DNA of 64,000 nucleotides from Shewanella sp. MTB7 (GCF_027571385.1 NZ_CP085636.1:4282001-4346000); one strand, 5' to 3'; positions 17,693-26,994 are shown, counted from the first letter of the stretch. Made by a program: numbers and translations. The notes: generated by a model from the letters alone, not told the origin.

Positions 17693-17711
17693 GTATAACC
17701 TTAGGTTATAC
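17693..17711. promoter_or_regulatory. palindromic operator, copy 1 (TonB receptor / NhaC divergent promoter)
   Basis: GTATAACCTTAGGTTATAC: two perfect 9-bp arms around one central base. It fits the T-N11-A pattern of LysR-type binding sites. It lies 117 bp upstream of the receptor start and about 83 bp upstream of the transporter start. Related palindromes occur at 20446-20464 and 24929-24947 only, as far as seen by eye. Confidence 0.65.
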
Positions 17712-17793
17712 TTTTGTAGCGAAATAAGTCGAGAAATGTTAATTTAACTCAGTAAACTTGATCTCAATAATTAAAAATATAAAAGAGACGATG

Positions 17794-19515
17794 ATGAGAA
17801 AAAACCAGACAACAGCACTTTTTATGCTGATATTTGGCCTGCTTGCAGGTATTTTTTGCCACCACTATATCGATAAGCAGTGGTTAGAAAGAGCTGTTAG
17901 CTATGAACTTTATTCGAACCTCGATGATCAACTCGCTTATAAATTTAAAGGCAAGGAGATACTCGTAGGAGAACTGACTCCCTATCAACTCTCCCCTTTA
18001 TCCCAAGAAAATCTAGATAAGCTTGAAGCTGAGCCGAGTATTGAACAACAGTGGGTACAGGACTCTCAAGGATCAATACGCCTACTCAAACCTGCATTTC
18101 ACTTTGGGATCTGGTCGCTACTGCCCGCTTTCATTACGGTCTGTTTATGCTTACTGACCCGTGAACCGCTAGTATCACTATTGACTGGCATCATAGTGGG
18201 GGCGTTTATGTTGGGACAATTCGATGTCGTCGATAAAGTCCTCATTCCAAACTTAGCCAGCGAAGGTACGGCGAGCTTATTACTGCTCTATCTGTGGCTA
18301 CTGGGAGGACTGTTAGGGATCTGGACCAAGACTGGCGCGGCACAAGCCTTTGCTGATTATATGGCCAAGCATTTTGTTAAAGGGCCTAAAAGTGCCAAAT
18401 TAGTCACTTGGTTTCTTGGAGTGCTCTTTTTTCAAGGTGGTACCATGAGTACCGTGCTTGTTGGCACAACGGTACGACCTTTAGCTGACAAAGCCAAAGT
18501 GAGTCACGAAGAGATGAGCTACATTGTTGACTCTACCGCCTCTCCCATCGCCGCAGTGCTCGCTTTTAATGCCTGGCCCGCTTATGTTCAAGCACTCATT
18601 TTTGTACCAGGTGTGACCTTTCTTGCGACTGAATCGGATAGGTTGAGTTTCTTTTTTAGCAGCATCCCCTTTAGTTTTTACGGTATTTTTGCCGTCATAG
18701 GCACCCTACTACTCAGCTTAAACATCACCAAGTTTTCGGGTAAACGCATTCAACAAGCTCACCAAAGAGCAGCAACAACAGGCGAGCTTGATGCACCTGG
18801 CGCTAGGCCTTTGAGCGCCAAAGAGCTACAAGCAGTTGCAGTACCAGCCAATTATCGACCCAATATGCTGGAGTTTGTTGTCCCTCTAGTCTGTCTAATT
18901 GGTATCGCGATAGGCACTTTTGTTGCATTAGGCTCACCTAAAGTTAACTGGGCATTCACCGCTGCACTGTTACTTTCTAGCGGTATCGCGTTGTTCAAGG
19001 GAATGAGCTTGAACGATCTCATTGATGGCTTTGGCACAGGACTTAAAGGCGTCGTACTCGCTTCAGTGATTTTAATGTTAGCGGTGATCATCGGCAGCAT
19101 TAGTAAGCAAATTGGTGGCGGTCTGTACCTAGTGTCACTGTTGGCCGAGCAATTACCCTATTGGCTGGTACCATTGACCTTACAGCTGATCACCATGCTC
19201 ATCGCTTTCTCTACTGGTACCAGTTGGGGAACTTACGCTATCGCATTTCCCCTAGCGATGCCGCTGGCATGGGAAATATCTCAAGTTCAAGGGTTGGCTA
19301 ACCCAGAGCTTTATTTAATGGTCTGCTTTGCCACAGTATTAAATGGCAGTATCTATGGCGATCAATGCTCCCCAATCTCAGATACTACCGTATTGAGCGC
19401 CATGACGACTGGCTGCGATCTTATGGACCATGTAAAATCCCAAATCGTCCCCGCGTCACTTGCGGCCGCGATGGCTGCAATCCTTTGGACTGCTTTGGTG
19501 TACTTCTTTGTTTAA
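17794..19515 (+). CDS. NhaC-family Na+/H+ antiporter-like transporter
   Basis: Inner-membrane protein of 573 aa with about 12 predicted spans. Start at ATG 17794 (AGAG 6-7 nt upstream); an adjacent ATG at 17791 and a TTG at 17758 are alternatives. One N-terminal span ([15 protein letters not shown]) is followed by a ~75-residue polar loop, then the NhaC core with [20 protein letters not shown] and [21 protein letters not shown], family signatures. NhaC relatives exchange Na+ for protons or for organic anions. Since it is co-oriented with LysR and dgcN/dgcA and diverges from the TonB receptor, uptake of glutamate or a small peptide is a plausible role, but this is inference. Confidence 0.85.
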   Translation: MRKNQTTALFMLIFGLLAGIFCHHYIDKQWLERAVSYELYSNLDDQLAYKFKGKEILVGELTPYQLSPLSQENLDKLEAEPSIEQQWVQDSQGSIRLLKPAFHFGIWSLLPAFITVCLCLLTREPLVSLLTGIIVGAFMLGQFDVVDKVLIPNLASEGTASLLLLYLWLLGGLLGIWTKTGAAQAFADYMAKHFVKGPKSAKLVTWFLGVLFFQGGTMSTVLVGTTVRPLADKAKVSHEEMSYIVDSTASPIAAVLAFNAWPAYVQALIFVPGVTFLATESDRLSFFFSSIPFSFYGIFAVIGTLLLSLNITKFSGKRIQQAHQRAATTGELDAPGARPLSAKELQAVAVPANYRPNMLEFVVPLVCLIGIAIGTFVALGSPKVNWAFTAALLLSSGIALFKGMSLNDLIDGFGTGLKGVVLASVILMLAVIIGSISKQIGGGLYLVSLLAEQLPYWLVPLTLQLITMLIAFSTGTSWGTYAIAFPLAMPLAWEISQVQGLANPELYLMVCFATVLNGSIYGDQCSPISDTTVLSAMTTGCDLMDHVKSQIVPASLAAAMAAILWTALVYFFV

Positions 19516-19554
19516 GGCAAAGGGGGATTTATTCAATTATAAAGAGGTAAATAC

Positions 19555-20433
19555 ATGAGACTGAGACACATAGAGATATTTCACGCCATCTATACCACTG
19601 GCTCTATCACCAATGCAGCAAAAATTCTGCATGTGTCTCAACCCTCAGTCAGTAAAGTGCTGTCACACGCCGAGCTGCAGTTGGGGTTTCAGCTCTTCAA
19701 CCGAGTAAAAGGGCGATTGACGCCCACCGAGGAAGCAAAAATATTGTTCGACGATGTTGATAAGATCTATCAACAATTGAGATCGATTAAAAACACCGCT
19801 AACAATATTAAAAAGTCAGAGTTTGGTAGTATCAAAATTGGGCTTACACCAGCACTCGGTTTTGACAGTATTCCAGCCGCTGTGGCCAACTTTCATCGTG
19901 ACCACCCGGCAGTGAATATTCAGTTGCAGACTATTCACAATGAATCAGTGATGCACACCTTGCTCGAAAGAAAGTGCGATCTTGCCATTGTCTTCTCCCC
20001 GGATAAACAACCCGGCCTCAATGAGATAGAGCTGGCGCGTTCAGAACTCACCATCGTTTACCCCAAGGCACTGTTTCCACACTGTCCCACTAAACTGTCC
20101 TTCGCAGAGCTGAGCAAACATGAATTTATCGACATTGGGGATAGTGGCCCACTTGGGGATCTACTCTGGACTCGAATGCTTGAAGAAAATGTCAACATAA
20201 CCCCGAATATTAGAGTTCAAACCTACTTCATTGCAGCCAGAATTGTGGCACAAAATATTGGCCTATGTGTGGTCGATAAATTTACTGCCCTTGGCAATTT
20301 ATCCCCAAATACAGCAATGGCTTCATTCGACCCACCATTAGAGTTTAGTATCAGTGCGTTACACTTAGAGAACAGCAATTTATCTTCCGCTAACAAAGCG
20401 TTTTTAAATTATTTAACCAGTGTAATATCATAG
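19555..20433 (+). CDS. LysR-family transcriptional regulator (candidate DgcR)
   Basis: LTTR of 292 aa. The N-terminal winged helix-turn-helix is MRLRHIEIFHAIYTTGSITNAAKILHVSQPSVSKVLSHAE, followed by a linker helix and a periplasmic-binding-like effector domain (from about residue 90, SIKIGLTPALGFDSIPAAV). AGAGG lies 8 nt before the ATG. It starts 39 bp after the NhaC stop, and a palindrome with LTTR character follows its stop, in the dgcN promoter region. A LysR regulator controlling dgcN-dgcA has been described in marine bacteria; identity here rests on position only. Confidence 0.9.
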   Translation: MRLRHIEIFHAIYTTGSITNAAKILHVSQPSVSKVLSHAELQLGFQLFNRVKGRLTPTEEAKILFDDVDKIYQQLRSIKNTANNIKKSEFGSIKIGLTPALGFDSIPAAVANFHRDHPAVNIQLQTIHNESVMHTLLERKCDLAIVFSPDKQPGLNEIELARSELTIVYPKALFPHCPTKLSFAELSKHEFIDIGDSGPLGDLLWTRMLEENVNITPNIRVQTYFIAARIVAQNIGLCVVDKFTALGNLSPNTAMASFDPPLEFSISALHLENSNLSSANKAFLNYLTSVIS

Positions 20434-20445
20434 CGTTACCACAAC

Positions 20446-20464
20446 CTATAACCTTAAGTTATAG
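20446..20464. promoter_or_regulatory. palindromic operator, copy 2 (upstream of dgcN)
   Basis: CTATAACCTTAAGTTATAG lies 91 bp upstream of dgcN and 13 bp after the LysR stop. It shares TATAACCTTA-GTTATA with copy 1 (16 of 19 identical) and is itself near-perfectly palindromic. Confidence 0.65.
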
Positions 20465-20554
20465 TCATGATAACTCTTTCAAATTTATCCAGATTATAGA
20501 TCCGCTAAGCTGTAATTAATAACAATTACACTTAATAACAAGGGTCATCATCCC

Positions 20555-21634
20555 ATGATAAAAGCTCCCTATCTCCTCTTTATCGGCGATGCAACAGACA
20601 AACTATCGATCAAAATGGCACAAGGCGCTGTCGACTGGAGTCCAGAGCAGTGCTTAGGCGAACTCAGCGTTACAGGCTGCACCGTCACAACCGGCCTACC
20701 ACAAATGACCATAGCTCAAGCTGCAACAATGGGGGCTAAATCGTTTGTGTTAGGCTTTGCCAATAGCGGTGGCGTACTCGACGCCAAATGGCACGAAGTG
20801 ATTAAGCAGGCACTCGAACAAGGGTTAGATATTGTCAGTGGATTACATGAAAAGTTAGCCAATATTGAAGTATTAGCTCAACTTGCAGATAACTTAGGCA
20901 GGCAACTTATCGATATCCGCCACCCCCAGCAATCATTTAAAACTGGCACTGGCGAAAAACGCAATGGTAAACGCTTACTTACCGTGGGAACGGACTGCTC
21001 AGTAGGAAAGATGTACACCTCTCTTGCCTTAGAAAAAGAGATGAGAGCCCAACAACTTGATGTTGACTTTAGGGCCACGGGTCAATGCGGGATCCTGATA
21101 AAAGGTCAGGGAGTGGCTATCGACTGTGTCGTATCTGACTTTATCTCTGGTGCAACGGAATCATTATCCCCCGATAACAGGAGTGAACATTGGGATATTA
21201 TTGAGGGACAAGGCTCGCTATCACACCCTGCATTTGCCGGTGTCAGCTTAGGCTTACTCCATGGATCACAGCCCGATGCAATCGTAATTTGTCATGCCCT
21301 TAATCGCAGCCATATGCGTGGACTGCCTAATAGTCAGTTCCCCTCAATAGCTGACACCATCAACTTAAACTTACAGGCCGCTAGGCTCACTAACCCCAAT
21401 GTTTATGTCGCTGGTATCGCAATAAACACCTCAAGTGTCACTATCGATAAGGGGCAAGAGATCTGCCGTGCTATCGGCCAAGAGTTCGGCTTAGCCTGCG
21501 CTGATCCTCTGCGTGATGGTGTTGCAAGTATCGTTAATCATTTACAACAACCCCCACCTAAGGTAACGACGGCTAATGATGGCTCGCTGAAAAATCACCC
21601 AGCAGAAATAACAGACATGGCGAAAAGAGCATGA
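20555..21634 (+). CDS. dgcN: D-glutamate N-acetyltransferase DgcN (DUF1611 family)
   Basis: DUF1611 protein of 359 aa. The N-terminal Rossmann-like half (LFIGDATDKLSIKMAQGAVDW ... GVVAQ-type region) precedes a C-terminal P-loop domain starting at TVGTDCSVGKMYTSLALEKEM, with conserved FRATGQCGILI and EGQGSLSHPAFAGVSLGLLHGSQPD. Family members named DgcN acetylate D-glutamate to N-acetyl-D-glutamate as the first step of a D-Glu catabolic route in marine proteobacteria. The stop overlaps the dgcA start by 4 bp (ATGA), the arrangement expected for this pair. Putatively controlled by the palindrome 91 bp upstream. Assignment is by sequence pattern and pairing. Confidence 0.87.
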   Translation: MIKAPYLLFIGDATDKLSIKMAQGAVDWSPEQCLGELSVTGCTVTTGLPQMTIAQAATMGAKSFVLGFANSGGVLDAKWHEVIKQALEQGLDIVSGLHEKLANIEVLAQLADNLGRQLIDIRHPQQSFKTGTGEKRNGKRLLTVGTDCSVGKMYTSLALEKEMRAQQLDVDFRATGQCGILIKGQGVAIDCVVSDFISGATESLSPDNRSEHWDIIEGQGSLSHPAFAGVSLGLLHGSQPDAIVICHALNRSHMRGLPNSQFPSIADTINLNLQAARLTNPNVYVAGIAINTSSVTIDKGQEICRAIGQEFGLACADPLRDGVASIVNHLQQPPPKVTTANDGSLKNHPAEITDMAKRA

Positions 21635-22698
21635 TCAGTTCAACTAAACTGCTCCACTTCTACGGAGAGGATTTTGAGCTACTCGCCGTTCAACAGTCAA
21701 TTCCTCTTAAACAGGTATTTAGAATTGCTCGCGGTGCAAAAAACACCGCACAAGTGATTGTGGTCATCGTTAAATACCAAGGACTTATCGGATGGGGCGA
21801 GTCAGTCCCCTATCGTCGATATGGTGAAACTGTTGCGAGCGCCATATTGGCCATCAAAGCCGTCTGTACTCATGCTAAACAGTTCACAGAACTTGCCGAC
21901 GCTATCTCAACCCATAGCCAAGGCGCTGCGCAAAATGCACTGGACTGTGCCTATTTAGATCTCCAAGCTAAAATAACCGGTAAAACAGCAAATGTTCGCT
22001 TTAATCTGCCAAACACACGAGCAGTGATAACAGCCCAAACCTTGAGCATAGACACCCCAGAGGCAATGGCCGAAGCAGCTAGACTGTTAATAAAGTCGCC
22101 ACTCATTAAGGTTAAACTCGACAATATCGACATTATTGACAAGATGACTGCTATCCACAATATGGCTCCCCATAGCCAGTTTATTGTGGACGCGAATGAG
22201 GCGTGGTCTATCGAAGATCTACGACAATGTGCAGAGGAACTCGCTGCGCTAAACGTGGTACTGATTGAACAACCCTTACCCGCTGGAAATGATGAAGCAC
22301 TCACAGGCTTAAATATCGATATTGCGCTGTGCGCCGATGAGTCTTGTCATACTGTTAAGGATCTTCCTTTCCTGTCTGGCAAGTATGACGTGGTCAATAT
22401 CAAACTTGATAAAACAGGCGGATTGACCGAAGCGGTCACACTCGCAGCACAAGCCAAACTGATGGGGTTTGACATCATGCTCGGTTGCATGGTGGGCAGT
22501 TCACTGGCCATGGCGCCAGCATTTTTGCTCAGTCCTTTTGCTAAATACATCGACCTTGACGGCCCCTTATTGGTCAAAGAGGACAGGCTGGTGAGTTTCG
22601 AGATTGATAATGGCTTAATGCAACCCTTTAACGAACAGCTTTGGGGAGGCGTTAACCCAGAGATCAACATTGAAGCGAATCAACTACTTGAACTTTAA
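21631..22698 (+). CDS. dgcA: N-acetyl-D-glutamate racemase DgcA / dipeptide-epimerase-type enolase superfamily
   Basis: Enolase-superfamily enzyme of 355 aa, muconate-lactonizing subgroup. The capping domain spans residues 1-130. In the barrel: Lys motif LIKVKLDN (K-x-K), metal ligands in IVDANEAWS (Asp), IEQPLP (Glu) and CADES (Asp), and the opposite-face Lys in VNIKLDKTGG. This active site with two facing lysines is that of racemases/epimerases (L-Ala-D/L-Glu epimerase, N-succinyl amino acid racemase). Paired with dgcN it would epimerise N-acetyl-D-Glu to N-acetyl-L-Glu. An L-Ala-D-Glu epimerase role in murein peptide recycling is the main alternative. Translationally coupled to dgcN; converges with the CapA gene 2 bp away. 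Confidence 0.87.
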   Translation: MISSTKLLHFYGEDFELLAVQQSIPLKQVFRIARGAKNTAQVIVVIVKYQGLIGWGESVPYRRYGETVASAILAIKAVCTHAKQFTELADAISTHSQGAAQNALDCAYLDLQAKITGKTANVRFNLPNTRAVITAQTLSIDTPEAMAEAARLLIKSPLIKVKLDNIDIIDKMTAIHNMAPHSQFIVDANEAWSIEDLRQCAEELAALNVVLIEQPLPAGNDEALTGLNIDIALCADESCHTVKDLPFLSGKYDVVNIKLDKTGGLTEAVTLAAQAKLMGFDIMLGCMVGSSLAMAPAFLLSPFAKYIDLDGPLLVKEDRLVSFEIDNGLMQPFNEQLWGGVNPEINIEANQLLEL

Positions 22699-22700
22699 GA

Positions 22701-24839
22701 CTAGTTAAATTGCAGCACCACAGGTTGCGAAGCCGCCTGATTGAAACCAATCACACTCGCTTGCGTCTCGCCAAAATGAAAACCATTAGGCTCAGAGTTA
22801 CTGCTGTAAGCGCTTTGCCACTCGATTAACGAGAAGTCATCAAATGCAATGATCTGGCTCTGTGCCTGACTATCTTGAGTTGTTGACACGATCTCGACTA
22901 GGACTCGATAGCTTTTATATCCAATTCTTGGCGAGTTAAAATCAGCAGCGATGCTCTGCCAGCCCTCTTTGCCCGACACTTTGACGGATTTAATCAGCTG
23001 TTTTTCACTGTTTTTAAAAGCATCAAAGAGTTTCTGCCGCGTTTTACGCCCTTGCCAGTAAAAGTTCAGCGTCACCGGTGTCGCCGTATTAACCTGAGTG
23101 TGCGCTGTCATGGGTGAACTGGAGTTATAAACTCGTCTAAAGTGCTTCATCCCTAACCAGGCGCTATTATCTAGTGTTAATTCAAGGCTAGTATTACCAC
23201 TTAGCTTTTTTCCCTCTTTACTCTCACCTAGATTCAATCGATTGCTTTTGGCATCAATAAGCCAAGTGCGGTCGCTAGTATTAAAATCAGCATAGTGTTC
23301 AAAATCACTGCCATTGATAAGGTTGACCCCGAGTCGATATTGCAGTTGTTCATCCTTCATCTCAACGCTTGTGAGTCTGTCTCCCCAATGTGAGGCTGCG
23401 AGACTAAATAGCACATTTTTACCACTAGGCTGAACAGTTTTACTGTATTGAGCTTTTAACGTCTCTTTATTCTCAGACTCGATAACACCGTGGCCGCCGG
23501 ACGTGCTGATATAGGTGTTTCGCTTTTCTGAAAGTTCAGATAAACGTTTCATCACATAATGTCGTTGTAAACCGACGGCGGGGGTGGGCTTGTAGCCTTT
23601 TAGGTAGATAGGAACAATCTCAGCACGGTGAAATTCTCCTTCATCAAGCCATACGTACAAGATAAAGCTGAGTTGTGTCGAATTAAAGTTTTGATCGAAT
23701 ATGAAATTTCCCATGGAGTAAGCAATCAAGCGGTTTTGGTACAATTCCAGCCCTTGAGCAACATGAGGGTGATGGGCTATAGCAAGCGATGCACCCACAT
23801 CAATCGCAGATTTAAGCCTCTGCTCCGTAACGCCTGTAGGCTCGTTTTTATACTCTAAGCTGCCATGGTATTGCACCACAGTATGACGACTGCCTTTCGT
23901 TTCCCGTATCACGGTAGAAACGATATTCTCTAAACTACCGTATGCGGCGCCGCCATGATCTGCTGTTGCTGCTTGACCGACTTTGGCACCGCCTTCCCAC
24001 CCGACATACCCCAACATAGAAAATGGCTGACCATTGATTGTTTCCCAGTGAGCTTTTAATGCATCATTAGATGTTTTACCCGCTCCTGAATAGCCGAGCT
24101 GGCTCTGTGAAAGGTGTTTCAGCGTAGAATCTAGTCCAGACTCTAGATAGTCATAGGTGTGATTATTGCCTAAAGTCACGTAGTCAATTCCAGCCCAAGT
24201 GAGTGCTGATAGCAACGCGGGCTGACTAAAGAACACCACCGACTTTTTAGCCTTCTTCTTAGGTGTTTCGCTCGCAATTTGAGTCTCAAGATTAACCGCT
24301 GCTAGATCAGCCAAACTCATATATGGCTTCATCTGTTCCACGACTTGTCGACTGTCATCTAACAGACTCTCATCATGAAGCAGCTCAGGATCATCAAAAT
24401 AAGGCTTAAAGAATCGTCTGCCCATCATGACATCACCACCAAACGCTAACATGACACGGCCCAATCTTCTCTCTGTTAACTTGATGGCCGGAATAGTACC
24501 GCCATTTTGCAACAACTCACTCAGACTAAATGAGTGAATAGAGGAGTAAAAACCTTGGCTATCGAGTACTAACTGAAATAGCGGCTCAGGCAGCATGATG
24601 GTAAAACGCCCATCCGCATCTGTGGTCACATTGCGAGTGCTAACCTTTGTACTTGTGCTAGCTAAACCAATATCTTGCACTTCAATAACAACGCCTTTAA
24701 TGGGTCGAGAAGCATCATCGATCACTCGACCCTGTACTGAGATCACGTCACTCAGTACAGGCTGGCTAAACAGGGCAATAAAAAGAAAAAAACTAAACCA
24801 GCTGATCTTAATAGGTGTAGCGATAATTGACATATGCAT
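22701..24839 (-). CDS. CapA-family (poly-gamma-glutamate-type) exported protein with regulatory-like N-domain
   Basis: 712 aa. A signal peptide (residues 11-30, ISWFSFFLFIALFSQPVLS) is followed by a carboxypeptidase-regulatory-like beta domain (about 33-120, VQGRVIDDASRPIKGVVIEVQD). Next comes a CapA/PgsA metallophosphatase-like domain (AFGGDVMMGRRFF, AAVNLETQIA, TLGNNHTYDY, AHHPHVAQGLELY, YSMGNFIFDQ), then about 250 residues with a beta-sandwich look. CapA proteins take part in poly-gamma-D-glutamate synthesis or release; solitary relatives are uncharacterised. No pgsB/C ligase genes are nearby, so polymer synthesis is unlikely, and processing of a gamma-glutamyl polymer is a speculation. 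Start at 24839 or ATG 24833. A third palindrome lies 90 bp upstream. Confidence 0.82.
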   Translation of the reverse strand: MHMSIIATPIKISWFSFFLFIALFSQPVLSDVISVQGRVIDDASRPIKGVVIEVQDIGLASTSTKVSTRNVTTDADGRFTIMLPEPLFQLVLDSQGFYSSIHSFSLSELLQNGGTIPAIKLTERRLGRVMLAFGGDVMMGRRFFKPYFDDPELLHDESLLDDSRQVVEQMKPYMSLADLAAVNLETQIASETPKKKAKKSVVFFSQPALLSALTWAGIDYVTLGNNHTYDYLESGLDSTLKHLSQSQLGYSGAGKTSNDALKAHWETINGQPFSMLGYVGWEGGAKVGQAATADHGGAAYGSLENIVSTVIRETKGSRHTVVQYHGSLEYKNEPTGVTEQRLKSAIDVGASLAIAHHPHVAQGLELYQNRLIAYSMGNFIFDQNFNSTQLSFILYVWLDEGEFHRAEIVPIYLKGYKPTPAVGLQRHYVMKRLSELSEKRNTYISTSGGHGVIESENKETLKAQYSKTVQPSGKNVLFSLAASHWGDRLTSVEMKDEQLQYRLGVNLINGSDFEHYADFNTSDRTWLIDAKSNRLNLGESKEGKKLSGNTSLELTLDNSAWLGMKHFRRVYNSSSPMTAHTQVNTATPVTLNFYWQGRKTRQKLFDAFKNSEKQLIKSVKVSGKEGWQSIAADFNSPRIGYKSYRVLVEIVSTTQDSQAQSQIIAFDDFSLIEWQSAYSSNSEPNGFHFGETQASVIGFNQAASQPVVLQFN

Positions 24840-24928
24840 AGATAATTACATTGTTATTATTATTAACTTTTACCATAAAAGAATTAACACGTTACCGCCA
24901 GTGATCTCCATGCCATTCTAAGCTCAAT

Positions 24929-24947
24929 GTATACCCTAAGGTTATGA
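24929..24947. promoter_or_regulatory. palindromic operator, copy 3 (CapA / patatin divergent promoter)
   Basis: GTATACCCTAAGGTTATGA matches the reverse complement of copy 1 at 16 of 19 positions. It sits 90 bp upstream of the CapA gene and 145 bp upstream of the patatin gene, suggesting that CapA, and perhaps patatin, belong to the same regulon. Confidence 0.55.
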
Positions 24948-25091
24948 ATCACTCTCGATGATTTACTGAAAAACAACTTCACATCGCTATTTTAGTCATC
25001 ACAATTGAGCGACATCGAATAATTATCTTGATTTGAAATTAGATATTAGCTTTACTAACTGTAAATAAAGAATAATTTTCATGGAGTGAAA

Positions 25092-26219
25092 ATGCCAGAT
25101 AAAACAGCATTAGTTCTTGGCGGCGGTGGGGCACGGGCGGCTTATCAAATAGGCGTACTTAAAGCCATCGTTCAGTTATACCCCAGAAATCATGGCATCC
25201 CATTTAAGATTATCTGTGGAACTTCTGCTGGTGCCATTAATGGGACCTCAATTGCTACTCATGCGTCCTGTTTTCACTTAGGTGTCAGAAAACTCGAATG
25301 GGTTTGGCGTAATTTTCATACTGAGAAAGTATACAGTGCATCTATCTCAGGCGTATTAAAGCACTTAAGCAAAATGCTACTGATGAGCGTGCAAGATGAC
25401 AAGGTCAATACCAACGCCGGTAGTCTATTTAATAGTGAACCACTGCGGGGCTTACTCGATAACTTGATCAACTTTACTCGTATTGACAGAAATATTGGCA
25501 GCGGAGCGCTAAACGCCCTAAGTATCGATGCCTCCTGTTATAACTCCTCTCGTTCAGTCACTTTTTTTCAGGGTAGCCATGATATCCCCGAATGGCAAAG
25601 AGACCGACGCAGTGGCCAACGTACTCAGTTAAACACCGATCATCTGCTTGCCAGCTCTGCTATTCCGCTTGTTTTTCCCTCAGTAAAACTCAATCAAGAC
25701 TATTACGGCGATGGTTCGGTCCATCAGCTAGCCCCCTTAAGCAGCCCTATTCACTTAGGCGCAAAGAAGATATTTGTGATCAACCTTGAGAGCCCTCATA
25801 AACATCTCTCCCAAGAAGTGGACCACCATCCCAAAACAGCCACCATCGCAGGTCACCTACTGGATACTATCTTTTCTGACACCTTGAATAGTGACTTAGA
25901 GCGACTAGAACGGATAAATAACACTCTCGCATTGATCCCCAAAGAGGACGCGAAAAAACTCCCCTTAGCCAATATTCAGACGTTAGTGATTAAACCCAGT
26001 GAAGACTTAAGTAAACTTGCCTCTCGCTATTATAACGAGATGCCCTTTGCGGTGAGAGCAATGCTAAGGCCCATAGGCATTAATCAACAGACAGATTCAA
26101 GTATCGTCTCTTATCTGCTTTTCGAACGCTCTTATTGCAGTGCCTTGATCGACTTAGGTTATCAGGATGCCATGTGTCAAATTGATGAAATTAGAGATTT
26201 TTTTGAGATAAAGAAATAA
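25092..26219 (+). CDS. patatin-like phospholipase
   Basis: Serine lipid acyl hydrolase of 375 aa with the Ser-Asp dyad. The oxyanion loop is LGGGGARAAYQIGVLKA, the nucleophile elbow CGTSAGA, and the catalytic Asp in YYGDGSVHQLAP. The C-terminal domain after residue 260 is family-specific. ATG 25092 is preferred (GGAG 5 nt upstream) over GTG 25086. No signal peptide, so cytosolic or peripheral. Its last 29 bases overlap the convergent SGNH hydrolase gene. It diverges from the CapA gene and shares an intergenic region with operator copy 3; a functional link to D-Glu catabolism is not obvious. Confidence 0.9.
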   Translation: MPDKTALVLGGGGARAAYQIGVLKAIVQLYPRNHGIPFKIICGTSAGAINGTSIATHASCFHLGVRKLEWVWRNFHTEKVYSASISGVLKHLSKMLLMSVQDDKVNTNAGSLFNSEPLRGLLDNLINFTRIDRNIGSGALNALSIDASCYNSSRSVTFFQGSHDIPEWQRDRRSGQRTQLNTDHLLASSAIPLVFPSVKLNQDYYGDGSVHQLAPLSSPIHLGAKKIFVINLESPHKHLSQEVDHHPKTATIAGHLLDTIFSDTLNSDLERLERINNTLALIPKEDAKKLPLANIQTLVIKPSEDLSKLASRYYNEMPFAVRAMLRPIGINQQTDSSIVSYLLFERSYCSALIDLGYQDAMCQIDEIRDFFEIKK

Positions 26220-26952
26220 TTGCACATTTCTCATTAATACCTTTTTGAATCATTTCTGCGGCGGTCACTCCCCAGATTTCATAGGAAACTTCACTCGGGT
26301 GAAATCCATCTTTCGCCAAACCGCTTTGCTGTAAATCAGCAACTCGGTGAAGTTTGTGACTTATATCGATAAAGCCACAGCCTTTATTGAGATGAACAAA
26401 ATGCGCTAAGCTACGATTGAACGCTTGCGCTCTTTTGCCTAAAAACCAACGAAGAGGATTAGGTAATAAGGGGAACTGCTCCATTGGGGGAACTGATGTA
26501 AACCAAATTTGTTTGGTTTGGAATTGTTTTTGGAGCAGTTGACTCAATATGAGTAGTTGCTTACTCCATTTCACTGTACTTACAGGACTAAGAACATCAT
26601 TCACGCCGATTGAAAGCAACACCAGATCAAACTGCTTAGCTTCTATCGTCGTTAACCTTTGAATAAGATCTGCCGTGGTGTCCCCTGATTGCGCTACCAA
26701 GGACCAAGATACACTATGCTCTTTTGCCAATTCTCGAGTAAAATAGCCCACCAACGCCTGCTCTTGATGATCAACACCAACCCCAGCAGCAGCTGAATCC
26801 CCCGCCACCAGAACACTTAATGCTGAACCCGACCCAAGCGTTCCACATCGTTCACCATTTGCCTCAGGTAAAACTAGGCTTGTTCGACGAACACAGTACC
26901 CCTGAAAAACAAACAGGGGCACAAGCAGGACAAAAACAATATAGTGGAACAT
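26191..26952 (-). CDS. SGNH/GDSL-type esterase
   Basis: Esterase or lipase of the SGNH fold, 253 aa. Block I is VAGDSAAAGVG (nucleophile Ser), block III SIGVNDVLS (Gly/Asn), and block V DGFHPSEVSYEIWG (Asp-His). An N-terminal hydrophobic segment (MFHYIVFVLLVPLFVFQGYC) is a signal anchor or signal peptide, so the enzyme faces the periplasm. Start at ATG 26952; the in-frame codon before it is TTG. The 3' end overlaps the convergent patatin gene by 29 bp within both coding regions. It lies 42 bp after the DUF885 gene on the same strand and may be cotranscribed with it. Substrate unknown. Confidence 0.85.
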   Translation of the reverse strand: MFHYIVFVLLVPLFVFQGYCVRRTSLVLPEANGERCGTLGSGSALSVLVAGDSAAAGVGVDHQEQALVGYFTRELAKEHSVSWSLVAQSGDTTADLIQRLTTIEAKQFDLVLLSIGVNDVLSPVSTVKWSKQLLILSQLLQKQFQTKQIWFTSVPPMEQFPLLPNPLRWFLGKRAQAFNRSLAHFVHLNKGCGFIDISHKLHRVADLQQSGLAKDGFHPSEVSYEIWGVTAAEMIQKGINEKCAIISLSQKNL

Positions 26953-26994
26953 CAAGTGCTTCTAGTCTCTAAAAATATAACCAAACGACTCAAC

